Origin: SIG440 sp045532055
GTDB taxonomy: Bacteria; Bacillota; Clostridia; Monoglobales; Monoglobaceae
Direction: 5' to 3'
Assembly (NCBI GenBank): GCA_045532055.1
Contig: JAZSFF010000007.1
Location: 1 to 64,000, forward strand
Length of the DNA: 64,000 bases
Shown: piece by piece, positions 30,275 through 39,888 of the stretch
How positions within the stretch are numbered: the stretch's first letter is position 1
Layout: each line of letters opens with the position of its first letter
Made by a program: the position numbers and the translations under genes
Notes under the pieces: model-generated
Database searches by the model: none
The model's input: only the letters and a program-made list of their open reading frames with translations
Told to the model about the DNA's origin: nothing

Positions 30275-30724
30275 ATGTATAGTGAAAAAGTTATGGACCA
30301 TTTCTCAAACCCGAGAAATGTTGGTGAAATTGAAGATGCAAATGCCGTAGGTCAGGTAGGAAACCCCAAGTGCGGTGATATCATGAAGATTTATATGAAA
30401 ATCAATGATGATACAAAGCAGATTGAGGACGTAAAGTTCAAGACCTTTGGCTGTGGTGCGGCTGTTGCTACATCAAGTATGGCGACAGAGATGGTAAAGG
30501 GCAAGACCATTGACGAGGCATTGGCTATTACCAATGTTGCTGTTGCAGAGGCTCTTGACGGACTTCCCCCTGTGAAGATGCATTGCTCAAACCTTGCTCA
30601 GGAGGCAATACATTCTGCTATTGCGGATTATTACAACAGACAGGGCATTGACCCAACACATATCGTGGGTTGCAACGGAGATTGTGCGTGTTGCCATCAT
30701 GAACACGGTGCAGAGGAAGAATAA
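30275..30724 (+). CDS. nifU: Fe-S scaffold protein NifU, clostridial type
   Basis: 149 residues, homologous to IscU. The three scaffold cysteines are in GNPKCGDIM, FKTFGCGAAV and KMHCSNLAQEA. The C-terminal tail adds GCNGDCACCHHEHGAEEE with four Cys and three His in about 14 residues, absent from E. coli IscU; it might bind metal. Lies between nifS and mnmA with a short hairpin after it. Confidence 0.93.
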   Translation: MYSEKVMDHFSNPRNVGEIEDANAVGQVGNPKCGDIMKIYMKINDDTKQIEDVKFKTFGCGAAVATSSMATEMVKGKTIDEALAITNVAVAEALDGLPPVKMHCSNLAQEAIHSAIADYYNRQGIDPTHIVGCNGDCACCHHEHGAEEE

Positions 30725-30737
30725 TTTTGAAAGGATG

Positions 30738-30766
30738 AAAAGACTGGCATAATTGTCAGTCTTTTT
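30738..30766 (+). terminator. Partial terminator between nifU and mnmA
   Basis: AAAGACTG / CAGTCTTT (30738-30745 and 30757-30764) with T's downstream. mnmA begins only 12 bases later, so this may modulate rather than end transcription. Confidence 0.6.
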
Positions 30767-30777
30767 CAAAAAGTTAT

Positions 30778-31866
30778 ATGAACGGGAAAAAGGTTGTTAT
30801 AGGAATGTCTGGCGGCGTTGACTCAAGTGTTGCTGCGGCACTTCTTAAAGATGAGGGCTACGAGGTAATTGGTCTTACCATGCGATTGTGGGACGGAGAG
30901 AGTGTTGACGGCCAAATGGTGGAGGGGACTTGTTGCTCACTTTCTGCAGTTGAGGATGCCAGATATGTATGCTATAAACTTGGGATAGAGCATCATATTA
31001 TGGATTTCAGAGCCGATTTTGAAAAATGGGTAATTGACTATTTTGTTGATGAATATAAAAATGGCAGAACACCCAATCCTTGTATTGCCTGTAATAAATT
31101 CTTGAAGTTTGATGCAATGCTCAAAAAGGCGGAGCTTTTGGGAGCGGACTATATTGCAACGGGACATTATGCCAAGGTGGAGTTTGATGAGAAATCAGGT
31201 AGGTATCTGCTGAAAAGGGCGGAGTCCTGTGCCAAAGACCAGACATATGCCCTGTATTCACTTGACCAGAATCAGCTTTCAAGGACATTGATGCCTTTGG
31301 GCAGGCTTGAAAACAAGGACGAGACCCGCAAAATCGCGGAGGACCTTGGGCTTATTACGGCTAAAAAGCCGGACAGCATGGAGATTTGCTTTGTTCCCGA
31401 CAAGAATTATGCTGCATTTATCAAACGACGTACCAATGAGGAAAGCATTGCGGGCGATTTTGTTGATGAACAAGGCAATGTGTTGGGACAGCATAGGGGG
31501 ATTATCCATTATACAGTTGGACAGAGAAAAGGGTTGGGGATGACCTTTGGCAGGCCTATGTTTGTGCTGAAGATAGATGCAGAGAAAAATCAGGTAGTGT
31601 TGGGGGAAAAGGGAACAGAATTTTCGGACAGCCTGATTGCAAACAAACTTAATTTTATTACTTTTGATAAGTTGATAGAACCTATAAGAGTTGCCGCCAA
31701 GGTGAGATATAGCGCAAAAGAGGCGGAGGCAACAGTTTTGCCCATTGAAGACGAACGGGCAAAGGTTGTGTTTGACCAGCCTCAAAGAGCCATAACCCCC
31801 GGACAGGCTGTGGTGTTTTATGAAATAGGCGGTGACAACGTAATCGGCGGAGGAATTATTGTTTAG
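30778..31866 (+). CDS. mnmA: tRNA-specific 2-thiouridylase
   Basis: Thiolates U34 of tRNA Lys, Glu and Gln. 362 residues. PP-loop GMSGGVDSSVAAALL (about 9-23), the active-site cysteines are in NPCIAC (about 99-104) and EICFVPD (about 203). No clear Shine-Dalgarno lies before ATG 30778: the upstream hairpin occupies that position, so initiation may depend on unfolding or coupling. Sulfur presumably comes from the adjacent NifS. Confidence 0.95.
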   Translation: MNGKKVVIGMSGGVDSSVAAALLKDEGYEVIGLTMRLWDGESVDGQMVEGTCCSLSAVEDARYVCYKLGIEHHIMDFRADFEKWVIDYFVDEYKNGRTPNPCIACNKFLKFDAMLKKAELLGADYIATGHYAKVEFDEKSGRYLLKRAESCAKDQTYALYSLDQNQLSRTLMPLGRLENKDETRKIAEDLGLITAKKPDSMEICFVPDKNYAAFIKRRTNEESIAGDFVDEQGNVLGQHRGIIHYTVGQRKGLGMTFGRPMFVLKIDAEKNQVVLGEKGTEFSDSLIANKLNFITFDKLIEPIRVAAKVRYSAKEAEATVLPIEDERAKVVFDQPQRAITPGQAVVFYEIGGDNVIGGGIIV

Positions 31867-31880
31867 TCAGGAGTTAGAAA

Positions 31881-34247
31881 ATGGATTTTTTGGAAATACG
31901 AAAAAGAATTATTGAAAAAGGATACAAAAACCTCAACAACCGACAACTTGAGGCTGTGGTTAATACGGAGGGCCCTCTTTTGGTAATTGCCGGGGCAGGC
32001 TCCGGCAAGACCACTGTTATTATACATAAGATTGCACATCTGCTCACCTTTGGAAGAGCATATTTTGACAGCAATATGCCGTCTGGGATATCGGATGAGG
32101 AAATTGAGATACTGGACTGGTTTTCAAAAGGTGAGATTGATGAAATTCCCATGAATTTGTGGGACTATCTTTGTGTAGAACCGGTAAAACCATATAATGT
32201 TCTTGCTATAACCTTTACCAATAAGGCGGCGGCAGAACTTAAAACCAGACTTTCGGCCAAGCTTGGTGACGCGGGGAATGATGTGTGGGCATCAACATTC
32301 CATTCGTCTTGCGTTAAGTTTTTGAGACGTGATATAGACAAAATCGGATATGACAAGAGTTTTGTTATTTTTGATACAAGTGACCAGCAGACTCTTCTTA
32401 AAGAATGCCTCAAAGAACTTAATATCGACTCAAAACAGTATTCTCCAAAGGCTCTTGCTGCGGCCATAAGCCAGGCAAAGAATGAACTTATAACACCTGA
32501 GGACTACGCTCAGGTATTCAAATCTGACTTTTACAAGTCTGTAGTTTCCAGAGTATATACCCTTTATCAGAAGAAGCTGAAGAAGTATAATGCTCTGGAT
32601 TTTGATGATTTGATTATGTGCACGGTTGAATTGTTTGAAAAAAATCCTGATGTGTTGGAGTTTTATCAGAACAAGTTTAAGTATATCCTTGTTGACGAGT
32701 ATCAGGACACTAACCACGCACAGTATAGACTTGTCAGCCTGCTTGCGGCAAAACACCGAAATCTGTGCGTTGTAGGTGATGACGACCAAAGTATTTATAA
32801 ATTTCGCGGAGCGGATATTTCGAATATCCTTGGATTTGAAGAAGAGTTTGAGAATGCAAAGGTTATTAAGCTTGAAGAGAATTATCGTTCCACTCAAAAT
32901 ATTCTGAATGCTGCAAATGGTGTTATTGACCACAATATGGGCAGAAAGCAAAAGAAACTGTGGACTCAGAACGGCGAGGGCGAAAAGATTACCCTTTATA
33001 ATGGCAACAACGAGCATGATGAGGCAAGGTTTATTGGTGAAAAGATTGGAGAACTTCATTCAAACGGAGAGAGTTATAATGATTTTGTTGTGCTCTACAG
33101 AATGAATGCAGAGTCCCGTGTGGTGGAAGATACTCTGCTTAGAATGGCGATTCCATACAAAGTTGTGGGAGGACTCAGGTTTTATGACCGCAAGGAAATC
33201 AAAGACTTGACCTCATACCTAAGACTTATTCAAAACCCCACAGACAATGTGGCGTTCAGAAGAATAGTCAATGAGCCAAAACGTGGCATCGGGGATACTA
33301 CAGTTGAAAAAATCATAGATTTTGGTGAGAGTTCAGGGGTTAGCGCCTTTGAAGTCTGCAGAAATATTTCTGATTATCCTGAACTTGCAAGAGCGGCGGC
33401 AAAGGTAGGGGCTTTTGTAGAGATAATTGAGGAGCTGTGCAAGGCTCGGGAAAAACAAGAATCTTTAGAAGAATTTGTAAAATATGTTCTTGAAAAATCA
33501 GGGATGATATCCGCTCTTGAGGCAGAAGATACTGTGGAGAGCCGTACAAGGATTGAAAACCTTAAAGAATTCTTGTCCATGGTACAGGAGACGGTAAAGG
33601 AAAACCCTGAAACCCGACTTGAGGACTTGCTTGAAAACATATCATTGGTTGCGGATATTGACAACTATGATGAGGCACAGGAGACGGTTACTCTTATGAC
33701 CCTCCACAGTGCCAAGGGTCTTGAATTCAGGAATGTATTTCTCATCGGCATGGAAGAGGGGTTGTTCCCAGGCGTCAGGTCTTTGGGAACATCCGAGGAA
33801 ATGGAAGAGGAACGCAGACTTTGTTATGTAGGGATTACCCGTGCAAAGGTGAGACTGTTCCTCTCGTACACCAATACCAGAACTCTCTTTGGAATGACAA
33901 AATATAATATGATGTCAAGATTCCTGAAAGAAATTCCCAAGGAACTTCTTAATGAAGAGTCAACAACCCGTGCCAAGGTTGAGGATTTTGGCTTTACATA
34001 TACCAAAAAACCAACCATGGACAAGTCTATGTTTGCTAATTCCACTGCAAAATCCCAGAAGCCTGTAGGTGAGAGCAAAGTTGCTTTGAATTTTGAACCA
34101 GGTGACAGAGTGATGCACAGAAAGTTTGGTGAGGGAACGGTTCTTGAGGCAAAGGCTATCGGCGCTGACATGTTTTTAAGGGTTAAGTTTGATACAGTTG
34201 GTGAGAAAAATCTTATGGCGGCATATGTGCAGCTTGAGAAGATATAA
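31881..34247 (+). CDS. pcrA: ATP-dependent DNA helicase PcrA/UvrD
   Basis: Superfamily 1A 3'-5' helicase for repair and rolling-circle replication. 788 residues. Walker A GAGSGKTT (36-43), Walker B VDEYQDTNHAQ (about 270), motif III GDDDQSIYKFRGAD, motif IV ENYRST, motif VI TRAKVRLFLSY. C-terminal Tudor-like tail (GDRVMHRKFGEGTVLEA) binds RNA polymerase in PcrA. A binding site AGGAGT precedes ATG 31881, 14 bases after mnmA. Confidence 0.95.
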   Translation: MDFLEIRKRIIEKGYKNLNNRQLEAVVNTEGPLLVIAGAGSGKTTVIIHKIAHLLTFGRAYFDSNMPSGISDEEIEILDWFSKGEIDEIPMNLWDYLCVEPVKPYNVLAITFTNKAAAELKTRLSAKLGDAGNDVWASTFHSSCVKFLRRDIDKIGYDKSFVIFDTSDQQTLLKECLKELNIDSKQYSPKALAAAISQAKNELITPEDYAQVFKSDFYKSVVSRVYTLYQKKLKKYNALDFDDLIMCTVELFEKNPDVLEFYQNKFKYILVDEYQDTNHAQYRLVSLLAAKHRNLCVVGDDDQSIYKFRGADISNILGFEEEFENAKVIKLEENYRSTQNILNAANGVIDHNMGRKQKKLWTQNGEGEKITLYNGNNEHDEARFIGEKIGELHSNGESYNDFVVLYRMNAESRVVEDTLLRMAIPYKVVGGLRFYDRKEIKDLTSYLRLIQNPTDNVAFRRIVNEPKRGIGDTTVEKIIDFGESSGVSAFEVCRNISDYPELARAAAKVGAFVEIIEELCKAREKQESLEEFVKYVLEKSGMISALEAEDTVESRTRIENLKEFLSMVQETVKENPETRLEDLLENISLVADIDNYDEAQETVTLMTLHSAKGLEFRNVFLIGMEEGLFPGVRSLGTSEEMEEERRLCYVGITRAKVRLFLSYTNTRTLFGMTKYNMMSRFLKEIPKELLNEESTTRAKVEDFGFTYTKKPTMDKSMFANSTAKSQKPVGESKVALNFEPGDRVMHRKFGEGTVLEAKAIGADMFLRVKFDTVGEKNLMAAYVQLEKI

Positions 34248-34260
34248 AGTTGGTGATAGT

Positions 34261-35022
34261 ATGTATAATGATTTTGCAGAGGTTTATGACAAACTGCAGG
34301 ATGCGGATTATAACAAATTTATAGAGTATTATGAACGGATTTTCAAAAAGTTTGGCATAAAGCCAGAACTGCTCCTTGACCTTGCCTGTGGAACTGGCAG
34401 TATAACTGTGGAAATGGCAAAACAGGGTTATGATATGATAGGTCTGGACTTGTCCTGCGAGATGCTTAACATTGCCAGAGACAAGGCGGCAGAGGCAGGA
34501 GAACAAATTTTGTTTCTCAATCAGGACATGTGCCAGATGGAACTTTTTGGCACGGTGGATGCTATTGTTTGTGCCCTTGACGGGGTGAATTATCTTACAG
34601 AGTATGAAGATTTGAAACAGCTTTTCAGGCTGGTTGAAAACTATTTGAACCCTGGTGGATTATTTGTTTTTGATATCAACAGTGAGAGTAAGCTTAAAAA
34701 TGTCCTTGGAGGCAATACCTTTGTCAATGATGAGCAGGGGATATTTTATGTGTGGCAGAGTGAGTATGATGAAGAGAGTCATATATGTGATTTTGGCCTT
34801 ACCTTTTTTGTTGAGGATGAGGATGGACTATATACAAGATTTGACGAATTTCAGCAGGAACGTGCTTACACCATTGACGAAATATCTGTTGCGGCAGAGG
34901 CGGCGGGCCTTAAAGTGCAGGGATTTTACAAACCTTTTGAATTTGCGACAGCAGATGACAGCGATGAGAGAATTTTTTTCGTTGTTTCAAAAAAATCTAT
35001 TGACAAAAATTGGAAAGAATGA
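34261..35022 (+). CDS. Class I SAM-dependent methyltransferase
   Basis: 253 residues from ATG 34261 after GTTGGTGAT; an upstream frame would overlap pcrA. Motif I LLDLACGTGSITVEMAKQG and the acidic loop IGLDLSCEML are typical of the Rossmann methyltransferase fold. The substrate cannot be inferred. Its last codons overlap the promoter of the cold-shock gene, whose -35 is 20 bases before the stop. Confidence 0.85.
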   Translation: MYNDFAEVYDKLQDADYNKFIEYYERIFKKFGIKPELLLDLACGTGSITVEMAKQGYDMIGLDLSCEMLNIARDKAAEAGEQILFLNQDMCQMELFGTVDAIVCALDGVNYLTEYEDLKQLFRLVENYLNPGGLFVFDINSESKLKNVLGGNTFVNDEQGIFYVWQSEYDEESHICDFGLTFFVEDEDGLYTRFDEFQQERAYTIDEISVAAEAAGLKVQGFYKPFEFATADDSDERIFFVVSKKSIDKNWKE

Positions 35023-35028
35023 TATACT
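35000..35028 (+). promoter_or_regulatory. Promoter of the cold-shock gene
   Basis: TTGACA (35000-35005), 17 bases and TATACT (35023-35028), overlapping the end of the methyltransferase gene. Confidence 0.88.
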
Positions 35029-35075
35029 AATTCAGTGGACAACAAGAGTTGGCCTAAGAATTGGAGGAACATTCT

Positions 35076-35276
35076 ATGCAAAAAGGTAAAGTAAAATGGT
35101 TTAATGCTGAGAAAGGTTTTGGCTTCATCGAAACAGAAGAAGGAACGGATGTATTTGTTCATTTTTCAGCTATTGCCATGGACGGCTACAAGACCTTGGA
35201 AGAGGGAGCAGAAGTTGAATTTGAGGTTGTCGAAGGAGCTAAGGGACCGCAGGCGGCAAATGTTACACGCGTGTAA
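35076..35276 (+). CDS. Cold-shock domain protein
   Basis: 66-residue CspA-type OB fold with both RNP motifs (KGFGFIE and DVFVHFS). An RNA chaperone expected to be abundant. ATG 35076 after TTGGAGGA; a TTG at 35061 sits in the binding site. Ends with a terminator. Confidence 0.95.
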   Translation: MQKGKVKWFNAEKGFGFIETEEGTDVFVHFSAIAMDGYKTLEEGAEVEFEVVEGAKGPQAANVTRV

Positions 35277-35310
35277 TCCTATCCTTGTTGGATAAACAAA
35301 ATAAGACTGG

Positions 35311-35342
35311 AATCGGCTCACTGGGTGGGCCGATTTTCTTTA
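35311..35342 (+). terminator. Terminator after the cold-shock gene
   Basis: AATCGGCTCA / TGGGCCGATT with one mismatch, then TTTCTTT. Confidence 0.75.
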
Positions 35343-35365
35343 TACATTAGGAAAAGGGAAATACT

Positions 35366-36250
35366 ATGAAAGACAAACTTACCATTGCGGTTACAAAAAA
35401 CGGACTTATAAGAATATATGCGGTGAATTCAAAAGGCATCGTTGAAGCTGCCAGAAAGTATCACAGTACTATGCCAACGGGTACGGCGGCATTGGGCAGA
35501 CTGCTTACAGGGGCTACCATTATGGGGGCTATGCTGAAGGACGAGGATACATCGCTGACCCTTCAGATGCGCGGTGACGGACCTTTGGGCAGAGTTATTG
35601 CTGTTGCAAATTCAGAAGGCGGTGTCAAGGGATATATTGAAAACCCCCTTGCGGAGCTGCCGCTTAACGGATTTGGGAAGCTGGACGTAGGCGGAGGAAT
35701 TGGCAGAGAGGGTTATCTCAGCGTCGTAAAAGATATGAAGATGAAAGAACCTTATATAGGACAGGTTCCCATCCAGACGGGTGAGATAGGCGATGATTTG
35801 GCGTTCTATTTTGCACAGTCTGAACAGGTTCCAAGTCTGGTTGCCTTGGGAGTTCTGGTGGACAGAGATTACAGTGTAAAGCAAGCAGGGGGATTTATTG
35901 TACAGATTATGCCTGACTGTGATGAGTTCAACCTGAAGAAGTTCGAAAAAGCGGCAGAGTCCCTAAGCAGCGTTACCGCAATGCTGGACGAGGGGTTGTC
36001 AAACGAAGAACTTATACGCAGGGTTATGCGTGATTTCGAGGTGGATATTCTGGAGGAACGTGAGGTTGAATACAGATGCGATTGCTGTGATGAGAGAATG
36101 CAGAGAGCCATTGTCAGCCTGGGCAAAAAAGAAATTCAGGATATGATTGACGAGCAGGGTGAGGCGGAGATTGTCTGCCAGTTCTGCAACAAGGCGTATA
36201 ATTATGACAAGGCGGCACTTACGGATATGTTAAACAGAGCAAAAAGATAA
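35366..36250 (+). CDS. hslO: Redox-regulated chaperone Hsp33
   Basis: Holdase activated by oxidation, cytoplasmic. 294 residues. The C-terminal zinc switch is intact: CDC in YRCDCCDERM (about residue 237) and CQFC (about 270). RBS AAAGGGAAAT before ATG 35366. Ends in a bidirectional terminator shared with the opposing glycan locus. Confidence 0.95.
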   Translation: MKDKLTIAVTKNGLIRIYAVNSKGIVEAARKYHSTMPTGTAALGRLLTGATIMGAMLKDEDTSLTLQMRGDGPLGRVIAVANSEGGVKGYIENPLAELPLNGFGKLDVGGGIGREGYLSVVKDMKMKEPYIGQVPIQTGEIGDDLAFYFAQSEQVPSLVALGVLVDRDYSVKQAGGFIVQIMPDCDEFNLKKFEKAAESLSSVTAMLDEGLSNEELIRRVMRDFEVDILEEREVEYRCDCCDERMQRAIVSLGKKEIQDMIDEQGEAEIVCQFCNKAYNYDKAALTDMLNRAKR

Positions 36251-36253
36251 TGG

Positions 36254-36288
36254 AAAGAGGTCTGATTTTCAGACCTCTTTATTTTTTT
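36254..36288. terminator. Bidirectional terminator, hslO and glycan locus
   Basis: AAAGAGGTCTGA / TCAGACCTCTTT, 12 bp with a 3-base loop. The plus-strand side has a 7-T tail; the minus-strand gene ends within its right side at 36279. Confidence 0.88.
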
Positions 36289-37622
36289 GGATTTTTGTCC
36301 AAGGTTATTTCAATTAGTTTGTTTCCGCTTATAGCTCGGACTATTCCTGTGGGGCCCCAGTCGGATGCGGTCATGCTCATTATATGGTCGTTTTTTGGTG
36401 CGGACTGTTGATAATAATCGGGGGTGTTGATTTGATAGTTAAAGGTTTTTGCGTCTTTGGGCAATGATTGTGAAATTTCAATGGCAAGGTTTAAATCAGC
36501 TGTGGCAGTATGGTCATAATCCACAACTTCGCAGGAGGCAACGATAGAAAATATACATACCAAAACTGAACACAGGGTGGGGAGGAGGGAACGGGAAATT
36601 CTGACCAGCAAATCTTCAAAAATCAAGGCAATTCCCAGAAGGCATGGGACAAAGTTGCGGAAGTTTAGGTTTTCATTTGATGAGATGAGGAATGGAAGAA
36701 AGGGTATAAAGGACAGGACTAGCCCCCAAACCAGTTTTTTGGTGGAGGTTGTATATGATTGGCTTTTTGACACTTCAAAAAACAATGAGGCAAGAACAAC
36801 CAACAAAAATAACCACCATAACATATGGTTTTGCATCAAAAAAGCAAGCCCTCTGCAAAAGCCATTGACCACCAAATTAAAGGAGAGAGGGAACAAAAAT
36901 TCATATACTTGTGCTCCGAGGTTTGAAAAGTGCTGTTGGCTGAATGACATAACCAAACGGTCGGCATTGTCGCTGTATTTTCCTAACATAAGATAAAAAC
37001 CCGACAAAGCAAGAAGGTTTAAAATGGGGGAGACAATGGCTTTTGGTTGTTTTGAAAACAGGGACAGGGAAACACCAATAAAGACGGACAACAAAGCTGT
37101 TTGTTCGTAGAACCACATTGACAAAAATGAAAAAAGAGCAAAAAGCAAAGTTTTGCTTTTGACAATAAAATAAGAAGAAAGGGCAATGAAGAAAAGGGAT
37201 ACTACGATTCGTGTCGATGCAGAAAGCCAGTATGTGCCCTCGATGTTTAAGGGAAAGAGCAGATAAAATACAAGAAACAGGGAAGAGGGGTGAAGATTGA
37301 TAGACTCAAGTGTTTTGTAAAACAAGACTCCGGAAATTCCGTAAAGGAAAGAGATGATTGACAGAGCAAACCCGAGATTATTGTTGAAAAAACTCCATAA
37401 AAAACGGTCACAAAGTCCGGCAAGGGGCCGTGTAAAAAGGATTTTCGGTCCACCCAAAAGGATTGTTTGCCAGGGGTTTTCAAAGGACGGATAGTAGAAA
37501 TATTGAACATAGTCGTCTAAGTATGGAATATACCTGAAAGAAAGGCAGGAAAACCGAAAAATTGCAAGAAAAACCGAGAGAATAAGCATAAACGGAGTGG
37601 AATAGTCATGATTTTTTGCCAT
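36279..37622 (-). CDS. Polytopic membrane protein, GT-C-like
   Basis: 447 residues with about ten to twelve hydrophobic segments. Near the N-terminus (about residue 30) RYIPYLDDYVQYFYYPS places acidic residues in the first external loop, as in GT-C glycosyltransferases that use lipid-linked sugars. The middle has WLSASTRIVVSLFF. Overlaps the preceding GT2 gene by 17 bases, so translation is coupled. The likely role is transfer of sugars supplied by that GT2 enzyme; substrate and product are unknown. RBS AAAGGAG before ATG at 37622. Confidence 0.6.
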   Translation of the reverse strand: MAKNHDYSTPFMLILSVFLAIFRFSCLSFRYIPYLDDYVQYFYYPSFENPWQTILLGGPKILFTRPLAGLCDRFLWSFFNNNLGFALSIISFLYGISGVLFYKTLESINLHPSSLFLVFYLLFPLNIEGTYWLSASTRIVVSLFFIALSSYFIVKSKTLLFALFSFLSMWFYEQTALLSVFIGVSLSLFSKQPKAIVSPILNLLALSGFYLMLGKYSDNADRLVMSFSQQHFSNLGAQVYEFLFPLSFNLVVNGFCRGLAFLMQNHMLWWLFLLVVLASLFFEVSKSQSYTTSTKKLVWGLVLSFIPFLPFLISSNENLNFRNFVPCLLGIALIFEDLLVRISRSLLPTLCSVLVCIFSIVASCEVVDYDHTATADLNLAIEISQSLPKDAKTFNYQINTPDYYQQSAPKNDHIMSMTASDWGPTGIVRAISGNKLIEITLDKNPKK

Positions 37623-38304
37623 TGGAGATGCTCCTTTGTTTCAGCAGAAAAATATCTTTTAAAAGGCCTATTGAGTGGGAAAATTTGACCCGTGAATCTG
37701 TGCGATGGGTAAAGGCCACAGGGAGCGGGGCAAGAGATAGCTTTTGATTTGAAATATGGTATATAATCTCTATATCAAATCCAAAATCTGCAATACGGCA
37801 CTTTGAAAATATCATGCGGGCGGTGTGTTTGTCAAAGGATTTAAATCCACACTGGGTATCTGAAAAGTTTAGATTCAACACTCGGTGAACAAAAGACTGA
37901 AAAAGGTTAGAAAAAACCCTTCGAAAAAAGGGATAGGCTGTGTCTTTGTTGCACCTCACACCAAAGACGCCAGAGACTTTGGTGGAGCGGAAAATTTCCA
38001 GTGCTTTTTTGATGTTTTCAAGAGGGTATGAAAGGTCGGCATCGGTAAAAAAGATATAGTCCCCTGTGGCACGTAGCATACCGCGTTTTACTGCATAGCC
38101 TTTGCCATGATTTGATGGATATGATACTAAAGTTACCTCTTTGAATGAACGAATGATTTCTTCGGTTTGGTCAGTGCTTCCGTCGTTTACAACAATCAGC
38201 TCGTATTCAAATCCGTTTTCACGGAAAAATGACAGACATTGGGTTATTGTGTCTTTAATCAGATTTTCTTCGTTATAGGCGGGGAGAATTAGGGATATTT
38301 TCAT
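37606..38304 (-). CDS. GT2 glycosyltransferase, DPM1/GtrB-like
   Basis: About 232 residues from ATG at 38304 (a TTG one codon upstream is possible). Nucleotide-binding start KISLILPAYNEENLIKDTI, VVNDGSTDQT, the metal-binding FTDADLSYP and TQCGFKSF are characteristic of dolichyl/undecaprenyl-phosphate sugar transferases. No C-terminal membrane helices are visible, unlike GtrB. Downstream of the flippase gene, overlapping the GT-C gene. Confidence 0.85.
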   Translation of the reverse strand: MKISLILPAYNEENLIKDTITQCLSFFRENGFEYELIVVNDGSTDQTEEIIRSFKEVTLVSYPSNHGKGYAVKRGMLRATGDYIFFTDADLSYPLENIKKALEIFRSTKVSGVFGVRCNKDTAYPFFRRVFSNLFQSFVHRVLNLNFSDTQCGFKSFDKHTARMIFSKCRIADFGFDIEIIYHISNQKLSLAPLPVAFTHRTDSRVKFSHSIGLLKDIFLLKQRSISNGKKS

Positions 38305-38355
38305 CAAAATCTTCCTGACGTGGTTTTTAGAATAGTCTCCCTCAATATATAAAAA

Positions 38356-39885
38356 TTATGTATTGAAAAACATCCTCCCCATGAGCCATGACATATCACT
38401 GCGTAAGTTTTTGCATAGGCATGAGGAATACAAAACATATACCCCTACGGCAAAAACAATGGCAAAAATAGTTGAAATATTATTTTCGCCATATGCAAAA
38501 AAAACAGCTAAAGAATTCACAGTTATGAAAGTCATGACAGCAGTGAGTATATGTCGAAGAGACCATCCCGATAGCTCAAATGGGGTCTTTGTGGATTTTA
38601 TGGCTGTACCAAGGGTAAGGGATGCAGTAAATATATTGCTGACAGCAATTACAAAGAAAAGTGCGTTCACTCCTATATGGGGGACCAAAAAGGCAATCAT
38701 ACTCAATCTTAATGCCGAATCAGAAAGGCTGAATTTGAGGAGTGCAGATTGTTTGCCAAGTCCGTTTAAAATTCCGCATGAAACAGAATCCAGAAACATT
38801 ATGGGAGAAAACAGAGCAATTATACGCACTGAGGGAGCTATGTGTGGAGAGGAATAAACCATTTGGGAAAGTTCTTCTGAAAAGGTGATAAAGACTGTGC
38901 ATACCAGAAAACCACCGAAAGCGGTAAAACGGTATATGCGTGATACCAGGGTTTTGATGCGAAGTCGGCTTTGCATGCCGTCTGCACGGGAGATTTCGGG
39001 TACAAGCAAGGTGAAACACGATGACATCAGGGTGAGAGGAAAAACAATCAAGGGCATAACCATGCCATGAAGAATTCCGTAGCTGCTTAAGGCTTGAGTG
39101 TGATCAAGGCCAGATTTTTTAAGTGATGACAAAATCAGTACATTCTCTTGCATGCGCAGGAAAGAACCCATAAGAGCTGTGGTCATTGCAGGAAGGGCAA
39201 TGCGCATAAGACCTGAAAAAATTTTGATTGTGCTTTGTGAAGATGTGCTGTGATTACGACACTTAAGATAGAATAGAGTAAGATAAAGGCAAGATGAAAA
39301 TTCCCCCAGAGTTATACCAAGAAAAACCGCCTCGCAACCATGGCTTACTCCATAGGGCAAGAGTTTTTTCAGCAAAACAGTGGTAGACACAATTTTGACG
39401 GCTTGTTCCAAAAATTCAGAGGAGGCAGGGATTAAAACTTTCCGCGATGCATAAAAAAAGCCTTTTATACAGTATGAAATCCCCATAAAAAGGATGCTGG
39501 GGGACAACAGAATAATGCTGTTTTTAGTTCTAGGTTCTTTGAGAAAGCCCACTGAAATCTGTTCGGAGAAAATGAATACAGAAGTTATCACCAAAGAACT
39601 CAGCGCCAAGACAGACAAAATTGCGAGGGTCATTGTTTTGTTTATATTCCCCAAATCTTTGTGGGTGAATTGTTGTGAGACGGTTTTTGACACAGCAACA
39701 CCCAACCCTCCGGTTGCAAAGGTCAGCATTATGCCGTGGAAAGAAAAAACCAGGGAGAAAATACCCATACCTTCGCTGCCTAGCTGTTTTGAATAATAGG
39801 CACGGAACAAAAAATCAATGGTCTTGGCGATGATACCGGATATGGTAAGAAGAGCGGCACTCCGCAGTATATTTTGTTTGCTCAA
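38356..39885 (-). CDS. spoVB: SpoVB/MurJ-type polysaccharide flippase
   Basis: About 509 residues, some 12-14 membrane segments, MVF/MATE-like lipid-linked oligosaccharide exporter. The N-terminus SKQNILRSAALLTISGIIAK, RAYYSKQLGSEGMGIFSL matches the SpoVB family. Start chosen as TTG at 39885, preceded by GAGGTGG; a GTG at 39894 lies inside that site. The binding site is in the 3' arm of a terminator-like hairpin (39889-39925). SpoVB is needed for spore cortex in Bacillus; a role in the downstream glycan pathway is also possible. Confidence 0.82.
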   Translation of the reverse strand: MSKQNILRSAALLTISGIIAKTIDFLFRAYYSKQLGSEGMGIFSLVFSFHGIMLTFATGGLGVAVSKTVSQQFTHKDLGNINKTMTLAILSVLALSSLVITSVFIFSEQISVGFLKEPRTKNSIILLSPSILFMGISYCIKGFFYASRKVLIPASSEFLEQAVKIVSTTVLLKKLLPYGVSHGCEAVFLGITLGEFSSCLYLTLFYLKCRNHSTSSQSTIKIFSGLMRIALPAMTTALMGSFLRMQENVLILSSLKKSGLDHTQALSSYGILHGMVMPLIVFPLTLMSSCFTLLVPEISRADGMQSRLRIKTLVSRIYRFTAFGGFLVCTVFITFSEELSQMVYSSPHIAPSVRIIALFSPIMFLDSVSCGILNGLGKQSALLKFSLSDSALRLSMIAFLVPHIGVNALFFVIAVSNIFTASLTLGTAIKSTKTPFELSGWSLRHILTAVMTFITVNSLAVFFAYGENNISTIFAIVFAVGVYVLYSSCLCKNLRSDMSWLMGRMFFNT

Positions 39886-39888
39886 AAA

